DNA of 64,000 nt from Coffea arabica (GCF_036785885.1 NC_092312.1:24756001-24820000); one strand, 5' to 3'. Positions 29,364 to 42,625 are shown, counted from the stretch's first letter. Notes: a model not told the origin generated them from the sequence alone. Made by a program: numbers and translations.

Positions 29364-31700
29364 TTTTGTCACAAGTCCTTCTCCATTGGACAATTCTGTA
29401 GCACTGTAGCAGAAAAAACCTGTTATGACAACAAGTATCAGCTAATGATAAGTAGATTGAAGGGCATAAACTAGCTAAATCAACATAGATTACTATGTAT
29501 TTCGCTTCTTTGCAATAAACCTCATGTTTTAGAGTATTAGTTGTGAACGCTATAATGCTCTTGCGCACCATGAGTGGAAAGGATCTGCTGCAGTTTGTGC
29601 CAATTATAAATTGAATTCCAGATTAAATTCCAAAAATTAATAAGTAACTGGATCAAAGAGGAATTCTGCCATAGAATGAGAAGATGCAAGCTTCACATAT
29701 GATGGGAAATTATAAATTAAATGTTATTTTTTTCAGTAGGTCTAATATAGACCTAGACACCATATTAACATATAGTAAATAATAGACATGAATGAACACG
29801 TATCCTCAACTGTGAAGGATTTTGTGTGCGCATGGATTCACAGTATGTCAAAAATACTTTTGGTACTTTTGAGTACTAGCCACAAGGCACATGGTTAGAC
29901 AAAGGACTTACCGCACATTTATGATACATTAAGCAAAGTAATCAGCTAACAAGAAAAAAAGAATGAGTAGGCTAGAGCCAATTCAGTAATCCTCATTTTG
30001 TTTGAAACAAGGAACAATGATATGATTTAGAGATAGAGAGAGAAAGGGGGGAAAGTAAAGTAATCGCTAATACTTAGTGTCAGTAGGGGCCTCAAACCAA
30101 ACTGTATTTATTTTGTATAGGATATGCCTTTATTCCATTAAGTAACATAGATCAATGGTCTACTGAATTCCAATTTTCATACCCTTCTCAATTGAGCATG
30201 ACCATGTCTCCCAACCATAACCAACTTAACAATGTGAAATTAAGGGACAGAAAATAAATTGTGGTATCTCAACATTGATCAAGGACTATTAACAATATCA
30301 ATGGCCATTGTAGCTGAGGCTTTTTGGTTGCCTGACATAAAGGAAAATAAGGTTCTAATATTTGCAGCTTCTGTCTGATCATAGCATAGCAAATAATGAC
30401 CAAAAATCCAGATCAACAGAAACATCATCAGGAGCAAAAAGCAGAGTTAACCAGCTTTTCAAAACTTAGAACTTTCCAGCACCTGATCTACTGTAAAAGA
30501 ATGGAAAAATCCTTTCCCGTGAAGAAATTCTCTCCCATCTCACGAAACTATTTCTTTCTACCGGAAGAATAAGGAAAATTTACTCTAAGCAAGATATATG
30601 GTATCTTAAACTCAATCATGATCTTGGATATAAGCACTCAATGCTAAATCAAACAAAAAGGGATGAAGGTAAAACCCAAAAAATGCTGATTTTCAGCTCA
30701 AAATTAGTAGCCTAGAAAGTCAAACAGTAGCCTAAATTTCTTCACCATTAAATTGCCAGATATAGGATTTGTTCATAAAGTATACATCAGGTGAAAAATT
30801 GGTCAGAATTCTGATCCAGTCAATAGAAGAACTCCTGAAAATTCCTCAACTAAAGCAATTCCTATCAGATTGATATCACCTTTATTTCCCGTTTGTGTGA
30901 CTTTGTTCACAATTAATTAATCCCAGAACTGCCTAATTACTTAATTTCCCTTTACCTCTTTCACATTCCAAATAAATGAACTTAAGAAGTGCATAGCCTT
31001 TAGCTTTAATTTACCTAAAAATCAGAAACCCATACAAATGTACCAACTGACAACATCAGTTGTCAACAATGAACTTAAGCCATTAATCAACCATACTAGT
31101 CAATACACAAAATCATCCATAAAAGACAAGTCAAAGCCACTTAAAAAAGCAAAATTTGAGGAAAGAACAAAAGAAATATGAAACGAACCTTTGCTATGAT
31201 GCTTTATCTATCTGCAAAGCAAAACCAAAGCCACTTTTGAAGCTAAGTCCACTGAAAATAGCCCAGAAAGCTGAGAAAATCCTCATAACTTTGTCATTCA
31301 ATTTTCCAAGAAAATAACCAAAAAGATTGAAACTTTGACACTTATATCACCAAAACGGACTGTATATCCAAAAGGGTCGCTCCCAAGATCCAATTACAAT
31401 ATGAATCAATGATCAAAAGGGTCCTTTAATAGCAATAGCTGCCACCAAAAACTACAGCCTCCTCCAAGCATATCACGTAGACAATGCACAGATCACGAGG
31501 AAAGATATACCTATATAAACTACGTACGTATATATACTTTGGAGATTAGCTGTAGCTCTTGACAAACGTTGGTTTCTTTTTCACTGTTCTGCTGCACATA
31601 TACACACAGTGACGTACACTGTAAATGTGTGTATTTTAAGTGTTTCCTGACAAAGGATTTGGAGAGAAAATGGAGAGCCATTGTTTAAAACGCCACAGGC
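29364..31700 (-). other. Upstream region of the DUF1005 gene, probable leader intron
   Basis: No coding frame in 2.3 kb. Just before the start codon the minus strand reads TTTTTTCTGCTACAG, a good 3' splice site (about 29405-29420), and TATA-like sequences lie near 31515-31540, so a 5' UTR intron of roughly 1.8 kb is likely. A candidate donor is near 31187. This is inferred from splice-like signals only. Confidence 0.4.
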
Positions 31701-32590
31701 GGAGAAAGTAAAGGAGTATTATTGATTTTTTAATAATCGGAATATGAAAATGTTATTTTCATATATTTTTAAATCTATAAAGCTCCCAAGAATACTAGTG
31801 CTTTTTAAAATTATTTTATTTCTATAATGGCCAAGTAATGTTTTTGGACTAATTTACTTTTACCTCACAATATAATCCCCACTTTCTCCAACTGATAGGA
31901 AAGAATATCAATCATGAACCAATCAAAAGAATGCAATTCCCCCCCCCCCCCCCCTGAAAAGGGTACCACAAAATTAGAGGTAAAGGTATAGTATATTCTT
32001 GGGTGTTCTTATTACTATTTTTTTCCACGTTAATCAATAAGGGGTCTAAATATTGTGGAGTTGTGAATAAATCACAGTTGAAGAAATTAGAATATTGCGA
32101 GCTTGTAAATAATGTGTTAGGACTATGCAAATAACTAAAAATTTGTATGATTTGTGTTTTTTTTTTCAATTAATTTGGACTATACTACTTTATTAGTAGA
32201 GTACAAAAGGAAGTAATATTGTCCATCTTAGGATGATAACAAGCAAGAATCTCCTTTAAAAAAAAAGAAAAAAAAATTGGAAGAGGAATATGAGAATAAG
32301 TGAATTAGTTGTTAATTACAAACATTCTTTTTAATTATGATATGATATGATGGGATAATAATTTGTTGTTGTGTGTGGAGAAAAGTAATAGGGGATAATG
32401 TATATAAATGAGTTAATGTGGGACAGCGATGGGGAAAATTGGATACAGCTGTAACCAACGATTTGTTCACAATGACTCAATGGGAGAAATGAGAATCGTT
32501 CTGTAGACCCGCTTGTTGGGGTTGGAACTTGGAAGGATGAGGGCTGACTCCATCAACGCAACTGCCTATTTATTTTATTACAATTTACAA

Positions 32591-33071
32591 ATAAAATTTG
32601 GATAAATTACAAATAACCATCTTGTAATTTCATTTATTATCAAAGGACCCTCTTAATGTTTTAAAACATTCACTTCACCGTGCTATGATTTTATGTAAAA
32701 TAAAAATCTGGCGAAAAACAGCTTATGTACTGTCGTTAGCTGAAGCACCAGTACAGTAGCGTCCTTACTTAAATACTAAATCAAGCAACGAGTTAATCAC
32801 TTTATATAAAATCACAAGGGGATTACGTGGATAAATACAAAAATTAGAAGGATATAGTGGATATTTATATAAAATTATAAGGGGATTAAGTAGATATTAT
32901 AATTTCATCACACGCGCACTTTTGGAGTGCGTCTCATATAATTCTCATAACTGATCATGCATTCCGTTCATTTTCCACTCTATACAAAAGCAGAGAAAGG
33001 TCATATGGCAAGAGTTATCTAGCATTATGCAAAATCAAAGGGGGATTATATATAATTTATCCATAAAATTA
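32591..33071. mobile_element. Mutator-type MITE
   Basis: The element (32600-33062, 463 bp) has inverted ends GGATAAATTACAAATAACCA and GGATAAATTATATATAATCC, with a 9-bp flanking repeat ATAAAATTT / ATAAAATTA (one mismatch). It contains no coding sequence and internal short repeats (ATAAAATTATAAGGGGATTA-like). Confidence 0.7.
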
Positions 33072-33712
33072 TATTAATAAATGGGAAAAATAATTCGAAC
33101 AATTTTTAGTAATATATAGCTATTTATTTATTTTTTTTTGTAATGCTGTTTATTGGAATGTCAACGCCTCAATCTGTGGGGATGGCTACAAGTCCAGCAT
33201 TCTTCCAAATTTTGTCTATGCCAAATTCATTATTTACCTAACTTTTAGAGCGTATTTACCAAACCTGTGATCCATTTTTCCCCCCTAAACTCTACTCAGG
33301 TTTTGAAACAAAGAATTATGTGTTAGACAAATATATATATCGCTCTTTTTATTTTAGTATTCAAATCCCATTTATGCCTACAAAATTATTGATGGAAACC
33401 TAATATACGTGAAAAACGTTTGTCGGCTTTCACGCACTGGAATCCTATAGATCACTTGAAAAACGATGGATTTTGAGTGTCTTATTTTATTTTATTTTAT
33501 TTCTGTGGCTATAAATAGGGGAAAACAAGTAACCATAGATATACCAGCATCTAGATTGGTATCTTTTTTTTCATTTGACCTTCCACGAATTCAAAAAGTT
33601 GAAGAATATTTTCATATGTTTGGTTGTAGAGTAATTATTTTGCTCATTATTGGATAGATCGATTACTTAATACTCGGAATTTTGTTTTCTTATATCAGGT
33701 TTCGGGTTTTGG

Positions 33713-33749
<37 letters not shown>
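33713..33749. repeat. (AT)n(GT)n compound microsatellite
   Basis: About ten AT units followed by about nine GT units, uninterrupted. Confidence 0.9.
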
Positions 33750-35440
33750 CCTCTTACCAAATTATACCGAATTACTTATGCGTAATTAGGAATTACCAAA
33801 TTCTAATAAATTATTCATCACTCACTTAACCGAATCTTAAGATTGTCATACTTCCCTAGGTTTGTTATACTAAATACATTGTTCACTTATGCATCATTTA
33901 TGTCTTTTATTTTTTTGTTTGTGATACTAAGGGCTTGCTTGATAGCTCTACTTAATGTTGAAAATTAATTCATTCTGAACTTACTTCCTAATTTTGGCAT
34001 GTTTGATAACATACATGCCTTACACTTAATGTATTAAACACTGATTAGTTTGTGTATACATTTTTAAGTGAAAATTTTTCATTGTATTTTTTTGAGTTGA
34101 CTGCGTATGCTGTAATTCTCATACATATTCTCGCATAAAATACACAGTTGTTCTCTTTCTTTTTACATACGCACACACGCATGCAAATATACACTCTCTC
34201 GCAGAATATGCACATTTAAACACCGCTTTTAAATTGTTTCATTATTTTTTATCTCTCTCAAACACACATATACACACTTTTCTTTCTCTCTAAATACACA
34301 AATAAAGGCCATTTTTTTTACAGATAAAAAAATAATATTCCTGTAATATTTCAATTCAGCACTATAATTCAATTAGTTATCGAATAAATATAACTTAATA
34401 ATATTTTCAACACTTAATTTTCAGACTTTAAAATTTAGATTTCAGACTTCAGTATTATCAAAATAAGCCATAAAGAATCCATTGTTGTCTCTAAGTGTAT
34501 TTTTCTTCAGAATTTGGAGAAGTATACACACTTTAACAAAAGATGTCATCAAAACCTTCTGCGTGTATTACTTTACTGGCCGTCAATAGAATACCGGGGT
34601 ATTCTGGTGTCATAATTGCCTTGCCTGGTCAAAAGAGAATCTTGAAATCAATTGCATTTGATTCTCCAATGAAATTACCGTACTAGTACAATGTTTGAAT
34701 ATCAATAATCTGTTTGATTTTTTTTTTTGAATTTGTGAAGCTTTGCTCAATGATATATTCCACACAAAGTCGAGTTTTGTCAATATAGTTGAAGGCAGAG
34801 ACTTTGAATTCAAGAAAGAGCATAAAGAAAAGCGTGCAACTTTCTTGCCTTTGGGTAGAAAAAATACAAGAAGGAAAAGTCAGAAAGTGTGGGTTTTGTG
34901 GAGAACAATCAATAATGTCACTTGAATCATTGAATCGAATAATAATGTTGATTCACTGTGAGTGACGACGTCTTTATGTGCTTTTTCAACTGGTGTACAA
35001 TCATGTGAATGCTGCTAATGAGGATTGATGATTAAACGATTTTTAATTCCAATCAACGCAGCTTCTTGGTGTACTGTATGCAGTTTCATCTGATCTTGCG
35101 ATCAAAGCAACCGGAGAGTTTTTAAAGTTGACCAGATCTCTAACAACTGATGGAAATCATCAGTATAATGATGCATATGAGTGGCTTTGTTCTTGTTCCA
35201 TAATCATTGGACAGTTCATCTGAAACAATATATACATTTAACAACTAAACTTCGATGAGATGAGAAAGAGGGTACCTACCAGGTTGATGACTTGAGTGAG
35301 TGCACATGTTGGTAATGATAATGACCCATCTCTTAGCTCTAGTAGTGATTAAACAACAATCATGAAATGGAGAGATTTAAGTTGGACAGCTCATGAGCTT
35401 CACAATGACATGGAACAAAAGAAAATAAGTGATTGAGCTA

Positions 35441-36015
35441 TTAAGAATTAGGGTTGTAATCGATCCAAGTCAAGCTCGAGTATTGTTATACTCGAACTCA
35501 ACTCGACTCATATATATTTAGGCTCGAACTCGATTCGAGCTTGACCGAGTACAAAAAATCGATATTCGAACCTTGATTCGAGGAATTCGCTTTAAGCTCG
35601 AGACTCGACTCGATAAGGCTCGACGTTTAGTCAAGCCTTATCAAGTCGAGCCTAATCAAGTTTTTTGACTAGACTCGACCTTTAGTCTTCCCTTTTTTAG
35701 ACATTTTTTCTTTTTAGGTCTTTTTACAATTACATTATTACTTTTTTGCCATTATGAAATTTTATTATAAAGAAGAGTTTATTGTAAATTCCGTAAAACT
35801 TATACCTATAATGATTATTTTATAATTATAATACATATATATTATTTAAATACCCCAGGCTCGATGAGTAGCTAGACAAGTTTCAAGGCTCAAAATATTG
35901 GCTCGAAACTCGACTCGAATGACAATCGAGTAGCTCGAGACTCGGCTTGAACTCGGTTAGCCGTTGACCGAACTACTCGATTATGACTCGGCTCGCGTAC
36001 ATCCCTGTTAAGAAT
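35441..36015. mobile_element. Non-autonomous hAT-type element with CTCGA-rich ends
   Basis: The element (35449-36007, 559 bp) starts TAGGGTTGTAATCGAT, ends ATCGGCTCGCGTACATCCCTG-like (inverse CAGGGATGTACGCGAG) and is flanked by a perfect 8-bp repeat TTAAGAAT (35441-35448, 36008-36015). The subterminal arms are dense in ACTCGA and GCTCGA repeats around an AT-rich core. Confidence 0.88.
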
Positions 36016-36693
36016 TAGAAGTTCTGGATTCAAGTCCTCCTTCTCGTTTCCCGCTTCTTAAATAATTAAAAATTGAAAATTTATGGCTTAAATAACATCA
36101 AAAGGATAGTTTGAGATCGCGTTTTACTTGATATTAGTTGGTTGGCTCTAGCTTTACTAAATCAAATACTTATTTCCACCTAATGTCCTTCATAGGGTTT
36201 CATACATATTTTTAACTTATTCAAGTGATTGTGTAATGACGTAAGTAGTATGTCAGTTATCTAAAAAAAGTCTTTACGGAAGGTCAAGAAGAAATTGATA
36301 ATCCAAAACAAATTATTTGGTCAATATTGATTATCTTAAAATGGAGACCAACTTGGCAGACGGCAGCCTCAAGAAAGGGAAAAAAATTTTCCCCCTTTTT
36401 TGGCTTCCATCCTAGTGTTGACTGTTTGTTCGCAAAACATTTGGGAGACAGCAATTGGCAACATCGTTTTCAACATCTCCTCCATCAACAATACAACCAA
36501 GGAATATAACAGATGCACAAATAGCATTTTAATCTATTTCTTAATAATATTCCTACGTGTGAAGAAGATATAGGTCAAACCCTCTTCTTTTCTAAAATTT
36601 TCAAGCCGTTGATTGGATTGAATGTGGCATATGCAAACATGTTTAGTAAATAAAATAAAGACAATTAAACGTCATGACAACAAACTAAAACAA
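36016..36693. other. Intergenic, no gene seen
   Basis: AT-rich DNA between two transposable elements; nothing recognised. Confidence 0.4.
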
Positions 36694-37766
36694 AGAAATT
36701 AAGGGTTATTATCACTTTACCCCCTTAAACTATATCACTACTATCAGTTTACCCCCTAACGTTATCTTTTAGTCACTTTACCCCCATAAATAATTTAACT
36801 CAACATGTTAAGAAATTTTGGACAATAATACCCTTTTATTTTATAGCATTACTACGTTGTTATTACCACTTTATTCGTTTAGATTATAGTGATACAATCA
36901 CTTTGGTTCATAATATTATTTTCTAGACGTTTTACCTCATCGTTAATCTCACTAGTATGGTAAAATTTTTTTAAATATATTTACCTTTTTTATATATAAT
37001 TAAAAATAAAAAAAAGTTGGAATGATTTTGCTTCCTTTTTTTCACTTTAAGAGATCAAAAATTATAAAAATAAAAGGATTTTCTCAAATTTCTAATTTTC
37101 GCATTTATTAATACTAGGAAAAGAAAAGAGATAGGAAAGAAGGAGACAAAAAATTAGATTTTACAAAAAAAAAAAAGAAAGTAAAGAAAAGTCTAACATT
37201 ATCGTATTACTTTAAGGTTGTCGAGATTAGCATTGGAATTTGGTGGTAAACAAAAAAGTGAAATAATTTTAAAATAATAAAAATATTTAATTTTTTTATT
37301 TGTAATTTTTAAAAAAAGATTTGAGCTCTCTCTCTCCCCCTCTTCCTCCCCCTCCCCCTCTCCATCTTTCTATTTTTTTTCAATATTAATAAAATTGCCA
37401 AGAAGAAAGAAATTAATATTTTGACTTTTTGTCTTGATACTAAAAAGGAGAAGAGTCACTTTAAATTTTTTATTATTTTTATTATGCAAAAAGGAGGGTA
37501 TTTTTTTCTAAAATTTTTTAACTTGCTAAATTGGTTTAATGGAAGGATAAATTGCTTAAAAAAATAACTCTGGTTGATAATGAGACTATATTTTATGGCG
37601 GTAAAGTGATAATAATTTTAATGGTTAAACATATTTTTTCACTTTAATTAACAAACTCCGTTAAATTTGACCGTTAGTTTTGAGGGTAAAGTGACTAAAA
37701 GATAACGTAAAGGGGGAAATTGATAGTAACATTAAACGTTAACGGGGATAATAACCTAGAAATTAA
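36694..37766. mobile_element. Mutator-type MITE, 1.06 kb
   Basis: The element (36703-37757) has inverted ends starting GGGTTATTATCACTTTACCC (the other end inverts to AGGTTATTATCCCC) and a perfect 9-bp flanking repeat AGAAATTAA (36694-36702, 37758-37766). Inward pairing continues (ACGTTATCTTTTAGTCACTTTACC near 36757 against GGTAAAGTGACTAAAAGATAACG near 37684). The centre is AT-rich with a short CT-rich stretch at 37326-37372. No coding capacity. Confidence 0.88.
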
Positions 37767-39195
37767 TAAAAACAAAGGGAAAAAAACAAGTGAGACATAA
37801 AAAAAAAAAAAGAACTTGGATTTTGACTTATTTCTTTCTGTAGTGTTATTAGATTTGTATCTTTTGACCACCACTTGCAATGTGGTAGATGACATTTAGA
37901 CAATAGGACATCACTAACTCCATTTGAGCCGACCAGAAAGAAGCAATCCTCCCAAGGATTTAGCAATTTTTCATTGACGTCATTTTGAAAAAACCTCTAC
38001 CTTTTTTTTTTTTTATTTCCAAAAGGATTTAGCAAATTTTTAGTAACATTAAAAGCTACCACAATTAGAGCTTGCCAACCAATCTTTTAAGAAGATGCTT
38101 AGAACCTAATTCAATTGGCAATTTAATACTAAGTTTTAACAAAGCAAGTTCCTACCTTCATTACGAGGGCAAACTCTGCGTGTCTCCTTGATCTACATTA
38201 AGTTAGAAAAATGATCCTCACAAAATGCATTGGAAACTTTAAAAAAAGCTTTAGAAATTTTTATATGGAGCACATCTTTCGTGTCACTACATATGTATTC
38301 TTCACAGTTACTAACCAAAACAAGAAAAAAGATTTGAGGTTTGGAAATTCATTGTTTTGGGCAATTCAAGAATTTTGTTGCCTATTATATTACCATCAAT
38401 ATAGTAAATTTTTAATACTAACAAATGTGGATGTATGTCACTTACGCAAAAAGTGAATTTCAAATCTATAATTAGATTATGCAGTGTGCATCTACGCCTG
38501 ATCATGTATATATTAATAATACAAAAAAAAAAAATACTCAGTACTCATTTACATATCATTCTTCCTGTGTCCTTTCTGGAATATTTCACATAGAAAAATT
38601 GACAAATACATGACATTCGATTTACCTTCAAATGATGTGGAAATTAGTTAATTGTATTTATATTTTCTATTTTGCAAGAATATATATATTTATATATATT
38701 TGTATTTGTACCGTAGATTTGTACGTAGTACTTGGATTGTTGATTCTTCTTCATAGTTCATACCCGTGGCGGCCGTCAAAATAAATAAATGAGACTCTGC
38801 TTAGAGGTAGAGGTAGAGAGACGACTAAGTAATACAGATAGAAAGACAGGTCAGGCGCATGTGAGGTTGGCGGCGGCGTGGGACCAATTGGAGCGACTTT
38901 GCGGCCAAGCAGCACATGACACATTAATATATGCCAAAAAGAGCAGTTAACCAAATACTACTACTAGTTTACATTTTCAGACTTTGATGCCAACTACCCC
39001 CCCTTCACCACCATGTGTATATATATGGACTCAAATCTTTGGTCCTTTTTTTTTTCTTCTTTAATTGTATTTTTTTTTTTTTTTATCAAATGTCTTCCTG
39101 CAGTTCAGATTTTGAAAATTTAAAGCCTTGTTTGGATGGTCATTATTCTTCCAAAAAAAATTTTATGTTTTCTATGAATGTATTTTCTAATCACC
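37767..39195. other. Intergenic, no gene seen
   Basis: AT-rich DNA with several A- and T-runs. A GC-richer patch at 38765-38900 (CGTGGCGGCCGTC, GGCGGCGTGGGACC) shows no supported frame. Confidence 0.4.
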
Positions 39196-39525
39196 TACTC
39201 CCTCCGTCCCACTTTGATAATCCCGTTTTCCTTTTTCGTCTGTCCTAAATTGTAGTCCACTTTCCAATTGAAGAATGTAGTTGTATTTTAATTTTCCTAA
39301 AATATCCTTATTCAATGTAAGTTGTTGTTATGATAAACCTACCCCATTTAATGAGAGTTGATTCTTTTTTTACTATCAATTCAAGTTCCCATAAAGTTGT
39401 ACCATATTTAATGTGAGGGTATTTTAGGAAAATAGCAATTTAAATTTACTTTTCTAACAAAATTAACTATTTTTTCTTAAACTGTGTGAAAAAAATGGGA
39501 CTATCAAAGTGGGAAGGCGGGAGTA
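39196..39525. mobile_element. Stowaway-type (Tc1/mariner) MITE
   Basis: The element (39198-39523) starts CTCCCTCCGTCCCACTTTGA and ends with the inverse (TCAAAGTGGGAAGGCGGGAG), flanked by TA dinucleotides. This is the classical plant Stowaway terminal sequence. A second member is at 43739-44070. Confidence 0.92.
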
Positions 39526-40111
39526 TTTTATATCATATACATTACATTACTACAGTAAACAGTAATCTAGACGAGCTTAATTTGTACTCAAGCAAAAGTT
39601 TCTGCTACTCCAAAAATTAGCATGCTTGTAGCAGATTATATGAAAATTTTTTTGGAATTATACCATAGCAATTTTTGTATAATAAAAATGTGATTAAAAA
39701 ATATGTTTATGATATAAAGAAAATAGATATTTGCAGGAAATTGTCCAAACACCCTTGCCACTTGCTACTCAAACTCAAAGCTTTTTTTTTTTTTTTTCTC
39801 TAAATACTTGCTCAAGAAAATAAAACTCAATAATCAAGAATTATTAAGTAAGTTTTTTCTTTTTAAAATTTATCCTTCCATATCTCGGATTACGCATACT
39901 GAGATGCTCCTTGATATTGTGGGTCTGAGAATCTAATTCAATTTTTGTGTAAAAGCAATATTAAATGTTAGTAATAGAGAGCCACTGCCATCACCGAGCT
40001 TCGACAAAGGGCGCCACTAAACAAGCTTTCTTTGTTGTATGCCCATTTGAATTGCCATTTTTAAAAATATTTGTAAAAAATTATATTGTAACAATTTGAC
40101 TTATATGAGTT
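39526..40111. other. Intergenic, no gene seen
   Basis: AT-rich sequence between MITEs; no frame or RNA recognised. Confidence 0.4.
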
Positions 40112-40142
40112 AGGCCTCATTTCGGATTGCGGTGCTTTTGGT

Positions 40143-40180
<38 letters not shown>

Positions 40181-40579
40181 GGTGTTAAAAGTACTTTTAA
40201 AACGTTTGGTGAATATCATTTCACAAAATTGGGAGTGGTATTTTTGGTGTTTGGAACACTTTTAGCAAAAGTTCAAATTTGGTGCTTTTAAAGTAGATTT
40301 GCAATTCAAAAAAATAAAATATTAAATATAATTATTTTATCCTATATTATAAACTAAATAAAGATATAAATGCATTCAAAAATTTTCAAATCACACGTTA
40401 TCCAATACAATAAATACTTATTAAACTACATCTCCAAACAGTATATTTAAAAGTACTTAAACATTTAATAAGCGCTTTTATTAAAAATTCAATTGGAGAA
40501 ATATTTTTCAATAAGCCACCGCAACTCCAAACAGGACTTTATTGAAAAATGCAGAAACAATCACAATCCAAACGAGGCT
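40112..40579. mobile_element. MITE-like inverted-repeat element with GTTTGGATT-class ends
   Basis: The left end reads AGGCCTCATTTCGGATTGCGG and the right end inverts to TAGCCTCGTTTGGATTGTG. The interior contains (AT)n at 40146-40177 and a second inner pair (GGTGTTAAAAGTACTTTTAAAACG against AAAAGTACTTAAACATTTAATAAGCG). No clear target duplication, so the class is uncertain. Confidence 0.55.
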
Positions 40580-40700
40580 ACGTCACAAACTCAAATAATT
40601 TCATCTGAACAAGAAACTAAGGGGAGATGCCTTTGCCGTAATATTTGGCAAGCCGTTATATGCGGACAAAGAAAAGATGACGAAGAAGAGGCTTGCAGGT

Positions 40701-41168
40701 GTGAGTACTAGGGGTGCTAGCAAGTCAAGCTGCTCGCGAGCTATTCGCGCTCGCGAGCAGCTTGATTAAAAGCTTGACTCGAGCTCGGTAAAATCGAGCT
40801 CGAGCTACTCGTTAAATTGAACGAGTCGAATTCGAGCTCAAAAAATAAATACTCGAGTGCTCGTCGAGTTTAATCGAGTTTTCATATTTTATTTATATTA
40901 TATATTTATATTATATTATATATTATATATTTTAAAAAAAATTATAGATTTATTTCAAAACTCGAGCTCGAGCTCGAGTAGCTCGGGCTTGTATTTTACT
41001 CGAGCTCAAACGAGTCGAGGTCAAATTTAGTTTTATTTCATCGAGTCGAGCTCGAGTCCAAATTTTTTTACTCGATCGAGCTCGAGTAGCACAAATTTTG
41101 ATCGAGCTCGAGCTCGAGTATGGTGCTACTCGAGCTCGACTCGGCTCGATAGCACTTCTAGTGAGTAC
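40701..41168. mobile_element. Non-autonomous hAT-type element built of GAGCTCGAG repeats
   Basis: The element (40709-41160, 452 bp) starts TAGGGGTGCTAGCAAG and ends ATAGCACTTCTA, flanked by a perfect 8-bp repeat GTGAGTAC (40701-40708, 41161-41168). Both arms are arrays of self-complementary GAGCTCGAGCTCG and CGAGTAGCTCG units around a short TATATT core. No coding capacity. Confidence 0.92.
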
Positions 41169-42008
41169 AGAAGCGAAGTGTTGTTTAGTTTCGTCCATCA
41201 ATTCATAATACAGTACTTAAGCAGTGCCAGAAGCATTTTTTGAGAAAGCGAATGTGATTTGCAAAAAAAAATTTTTTTTTTTTGTACATATTATCCCATT
41301 CTTTTAACATGCATGTGAACAAAATTTATTGTTTGACAAAATTTTAGTCCAAACGATAAATAATGTAGATTCTAGTTAAATTTGTACCCAAGGCTTGAGA
41401 AGTCAATTAAAGCCCATGTCTTAGTGGTCAGAGTGAGTGAGGGTTCTTAAAGTCTTGTGTATTAGTTCTAATTTTTGAATCCTACGTTTGATAATTGAGG
41501 TGGGACGACGAACATAAGGACTGAAAACGGCTGGGCAGGGCTCCTACTAGATGCTTAGAAAATGCATCTGGTCATGGTTTTGTTCTTCTCGGGGTCCAAA
41601 AAAATCATCATCTAGATGATCAGTGCCAAGATTACAGCCGGGATTTTATCATCTAACCTCCTCCTCTTTGACCGCAAAGCCGAATCCAAGAAAGAATCGA
41701 CAACAGGGGAGATAGTAATGCAGATATTGCATTACCTAGCCAGGATATGTCCGTACATCATTGTGAAATAAATTATAGCCCGTTTCGATTGCTATGTTTT
41801 GGATATGTCTTGTCAGAAAAATATAACGTAGCGATTTGATGTATATGAGGTAAAAAAAGCGAGCGGCAAATGTGTTCATAAAAAACGTAAAAATTTTCTT
41901 TAAAAAAAAAAATTGCAATCCATGCTTAAGTATGCTTTCACTCCTGCGAAATTATCATATATGTCAACAGAATAACACAATCTTGCACGAATTGCCAATT
42001 TCCCAGTT

Positions 42009-42152
42009 ATGATTTCTTCTGAGCTCTCGGAACCTCTTAGAATCGTCTTGATTTGCATTTTCTTGTGGGCACCTGTTCTCTTGCCTAAACCAGAGGCAAC
42101 CAATGCAGATGAGGTTCAAAAGTGTGAAAAGGTGACCTTGCTAAGTACCTAA
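42009..42152 (+). CDS. Possible small secreted peptide (47 codons), uncertain
   Basis: ATG at 42009, stop at 42150-42152. The peptide has a polar start, a hydrophobic stretch (RIVLICIFLWAPVLLP) that could be a signal or anchor segment, then a charged tail with one cysteine (ADEVQKCEKV). It matches no family I recognise. A frame this short can arise by chance; the hydrophobic core and the absence of low complexity are the only support. Confidence 0.2.
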   Translation: MISSELSEPLRIVLICIFLWAPVLLPKPEATNADEVQKCEKVTLLST

Positions 42153-42493
42153 GATCTCAAATGGCGCAATGACAACTGATGACAAAAAGGAAAAATGACC
42201 ATATGCATGCAACATGAGAAAAAAAGATCGATGGTGGGATCGTGCACGAAACACGAAAGACTCCATGATTGCTACATAACCTTTCTGCTGTACATACATA
42301 CATGCATTTCTCATTGGCTCCTGGTTAGGTGAAAAAACACAAAATGCAAAACGGGTTATCCGAGACAGTCTAAGGCTCAATACATTCATCATTTGTTGGA
42401 GTAATCTAATCAATGTAAAGGCATGCAAAAGCGGTACTGTAAGCATAAGCCAAGAACTGTAACAATCACAAAGTTCAAAGCTGAGCACGAGTA

Positions 42494-42623
42494 AATCTTA
42501 TACACACTGACTGACAGTGTATATATTATCACTATTAGATTTATGATATGTGTGTAAAAGTTGAATTTCAAAATTAAATTTTATACAATTGTCATTTATC
42601 TAGTGCTGATTGTGTACACACTA
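42494..42623. mobile_element. Small palindromic MITE, relative of 19561-19701
   Basis: It shares the GACAGTGTATATATTATCAC core and AAATTTTATACA segments with 19561-19701 but is more diverged. The ends TTATACACACTGACTG and its partner TAGTGTGTACACAATC pair imperfectly. Confidence 0.5.
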
Positions 42624-42625
42624 GT

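Larger units (their letters stand above)
31701..35440. other. Gene-poor intergenic DNA
   Basis: AT-rich DNA with simple repeats: a 16-base C-run (31939-31954), an (AT)n(GT)n tract (33713-33749) and a Mutator-type MITE at 32600-33062. Short open frames here lack codon bias and family features. Confidence 0.5.

Noticed and set aside
33466-34925. Several 60-67-codon frames
   Set aside because: Short, AT-rich, no homology features and no splice context; at chance level for this length.
42141-42488. 115-codon minus-strand frame
   Set aside because: Composition is irregular, with no family match and no supporting promoter or conserved motif; probably chance.
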